Source: an uncultured Clostridia bacterium
GTDB taxonomy: Bacteria > Bacillota > Clostridia > Oscillospirales > Acutalibacteraceae
Reading direction: 5' to 3'
Assembly: GCA_937880805.1 (NCBI GenBank)
Contig: CALGRR010000081.1
Span: 1-5,192 of the forward strand
Length of the DNA: 5,192 nt
In this document: positions 4,635 to 5,192 of the stretch, piece after piece
How positions within the stretch are numbered: the stretch's first letter is position 1
Layout: every line of letters begins with the position of its first letter
Translations under genes and position numbers: made by a program
Notes under the pieces: generated by a model
Told to the model about the DNA's origin: nothing
The model's input: only the letters and a program-made list of their open reading frames with translations
The model's database searches: none

Positions 4635-4662
4635 CAAACCACGTCCTTTCGGGCGTGGTTTG
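4635..4662. repeat. right-end hairpin of the IS200 element
   Basis: CAAACCACG (4635-4643) pairs with CGTGGTTTG (4654-4662). The stem extends inward by a T-G wobble and two C-G pairs to a TTTC tetraloop, 12 pairs in all. This is the right-end structure that TnpA recognises; cleavage is expected several bases to its right. Confidence 0.8.
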
Positions 4663-4716
4663 TGATTGTTCCGATAATTTCACTTTCAAAAAGAAAATGT
4701 GAGAAAAACACTCCGA

Positions 4717-5192
4717 TTATCTGATACCGTAGTTTTCAATTATATAATCCATATCCTTATCGCCTCTGCCTGAAAGGTTAATAAGAATTGAGCCGTGGTC
4801 CATAGTTTTTGCAAGCTTCATACCGTAAGCAACAGCGTGTGAGCTTTCGATAGCGGGAATAATACCCTCAAGTCGTGAAAGCTTGAAGAATGCATCAATG
4901 GTTTCTTCGTCATCAATTACATCATACTTTACCCTGCCGATTTCCTGAAGGAATGCGTGTTCGGGACCCGATGAAGGATAGTCAAGACCGCTTGCAACCG
5001 AATAAACGGGTGCGGGGTCGCCGTTTTCATCCTTAAGCATAATGCTGTTAAAGCCGTGCATAATTCCTTCTGTGCCGTATTTAAGGCTTGCTGCGTGGTC
5101 ACCGAGCTTGGGACCTCTGCCGAGAGGCTCAATGCCGTAAATATCAACAGGGTCATTGAGGAAGCCTGAGAAAAGACCTGCGGCATTTGAAC
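4717..5192 (-). CDS. trpB: tryptophan synthase beta chain, C-terminal part (5' end outside window)
   Basis: The frame enters at the right edge and gives the last 157 residues of TrpB (full length about 390-400). TrpB is the PLP enzyme that joins indole and serine to make tryptophan. The fragment opens with SNAAGLF, the end of the GGGSNA phosphate-binding loop. Then come GIEPLGRGPKLGDHAASL (19-36), SGLDYPSSGPEH (68-78), EGIIPAIESSHA (108-119) and NLSGRGDKDMD (138-148), whose Ser contacts the PLP pyridine nitrogen. All are typical of the standard beta chain (TrpB1), and the protein ends normally shortly after the last motif. An internal ATG at 5061 is not the start, because homology continues upstream. 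The right-end hairpin of the insertion sequence begins 54 bases after the stop. No trpA follows, and no convincing terminator lies in between. Confidence 0.97.
   Translation of the reverse strand, partial: SNAAGLFSGFLNDPVDIYGIEPLGRGPKLGDHAASLKYGTEGIMHGFNSIMLKDENGDPAPVYSVASGLDYPSSGPEHAFLQEIGRVKYDVIDDEETIDAFFKLSRLEGIIPAIESSHAVAYGMKLAKTMDHGSILINLSGRGDKDMDYIIENYGIR

Larger units (their letters stand above)
3956..4668 (+). mobile_element. IS200-type insertion sequence (IS200/IS605 family, tnpA only)
   Basis: The element is about 0.7 kb, the usual size for IS200 (about 700 bp). It has one Y1 HUH transposase gene flanked by a left-end hairpin (3966-3984) and a right-end hairpin (4635-4662). There are no terminal inverted repeats and no target duplication, as expected for this family. 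It moves as single-stranded DNA by peel-and-paste, with TnpA recognising the end hairpins. Both hairpin feet share similar sequence (AATCAACCAC on the left, ATTCAAACCAC on the right), consistent with guide/foot regions. Exact ends cannot be fixed without an empty site, so the coordinates are good to roughly 10 bases. It sits between convergent genes, right after a terminator, where an insertion does little harm. No tnpB or fragment of it is present. Confidence 0.85.

Noticed and set aside
4678..4706. Imperfect stem between the IS and trpB as a trpB terminator
   Set aside because: Pairing is interrupted by bulges, is almost all A/T, and no T-run follows on the minus strand.
4670..4720. TCCGATAAT (4670-4678) and TCCGATTAT (4712-4720) as a target duplication
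   Set aside because: Both copies lie on the same side of the insertion sequence, they are not identical, and IS200/IS605 elements do not duplicate their target.
1..5192. CRISPR array, tRNA, rRNA or riboswitch
   Set aside because: No regularly spaced direct repeats, cloverleaf, rRNA core sequence or known riboswitch motif was seen on either strand by eye.

Overview
The window is AT-rich DNA whose TrpB, CatA-like, SGNH and IS200 proteins all resemble those of gut Clostridia (Ruminococcaceae/Oscillospiraceae or Lachnospiraceae type). That placement rests on remembered family resemblance, not on a search. Ribosome binding sites are Gram-positive in style (AGGAGG, GGAG, AGGTG).

Left half (1-2526), minus strand: a probable three-gene operon read right to left. 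It holds a P-loop kinase-like gene that appears to have lost its middle by an in-frame deletion (2526-2224), a 456-residue protein with about 12 membrane segments that I do not recognise (2187-817), and a CatA-type chloramphenicol acetyltransferase family protein with its catalytic His and Asp intact (748-107). A weak terminator follows. A good sigma-A-type promoter stands in front of the kinase gene.

Centre (2527-3951), plus strand: a second good promoter lies back to back with the first, with only three bases between the two -35 boxes. It drives a small conserved protein of unknown function (2653-2955) and a membrane-anchored SGNH/GDSL hydrolase (2983-3735). A short region of gene debris (3749-3913) and a strong intrinsic terminator (3918-3951) close the unit.

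Right part (about 3956-4668): a complete-looking IS200-type insertion sequence of about 0.7 kb. It encodes only the single-tyrosine HUH transposase TnpA, with no tnpB, and has end hairpins. Its control region is compact. A 13-bp inverted repeat buries the tnpA Shine-Dalgarno sequence, and on the minus strand the same repeat is an intrinsic terminator with a T7 tail. An extended -10 promoter inside the start of tnpA points backwards and should make an antisense RNA of about 84 nt ending at that terminator, comparable to art200 of enterobacterial IS200. The inferred tnpA promoter would start transcription inside the loop, so only read-through mRNA would carry the blocking arm. A 17-base stretch of the 5' leader is perfectly complementary to the 3' untranslated region.

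Right edge (4717-5192), minus strand: the C-terminal 157 residues of tryptophan synthase beta (TrpB), cut by the window edge. No trpA follows it.

The most interesting material is the RNA-level control in the IS200 element (antisense RNA, shared hairpin/terminator, 5'-3' complementarity, structured 3' tail), followed by the kinase/membrane protein/acetyltransferase operon.
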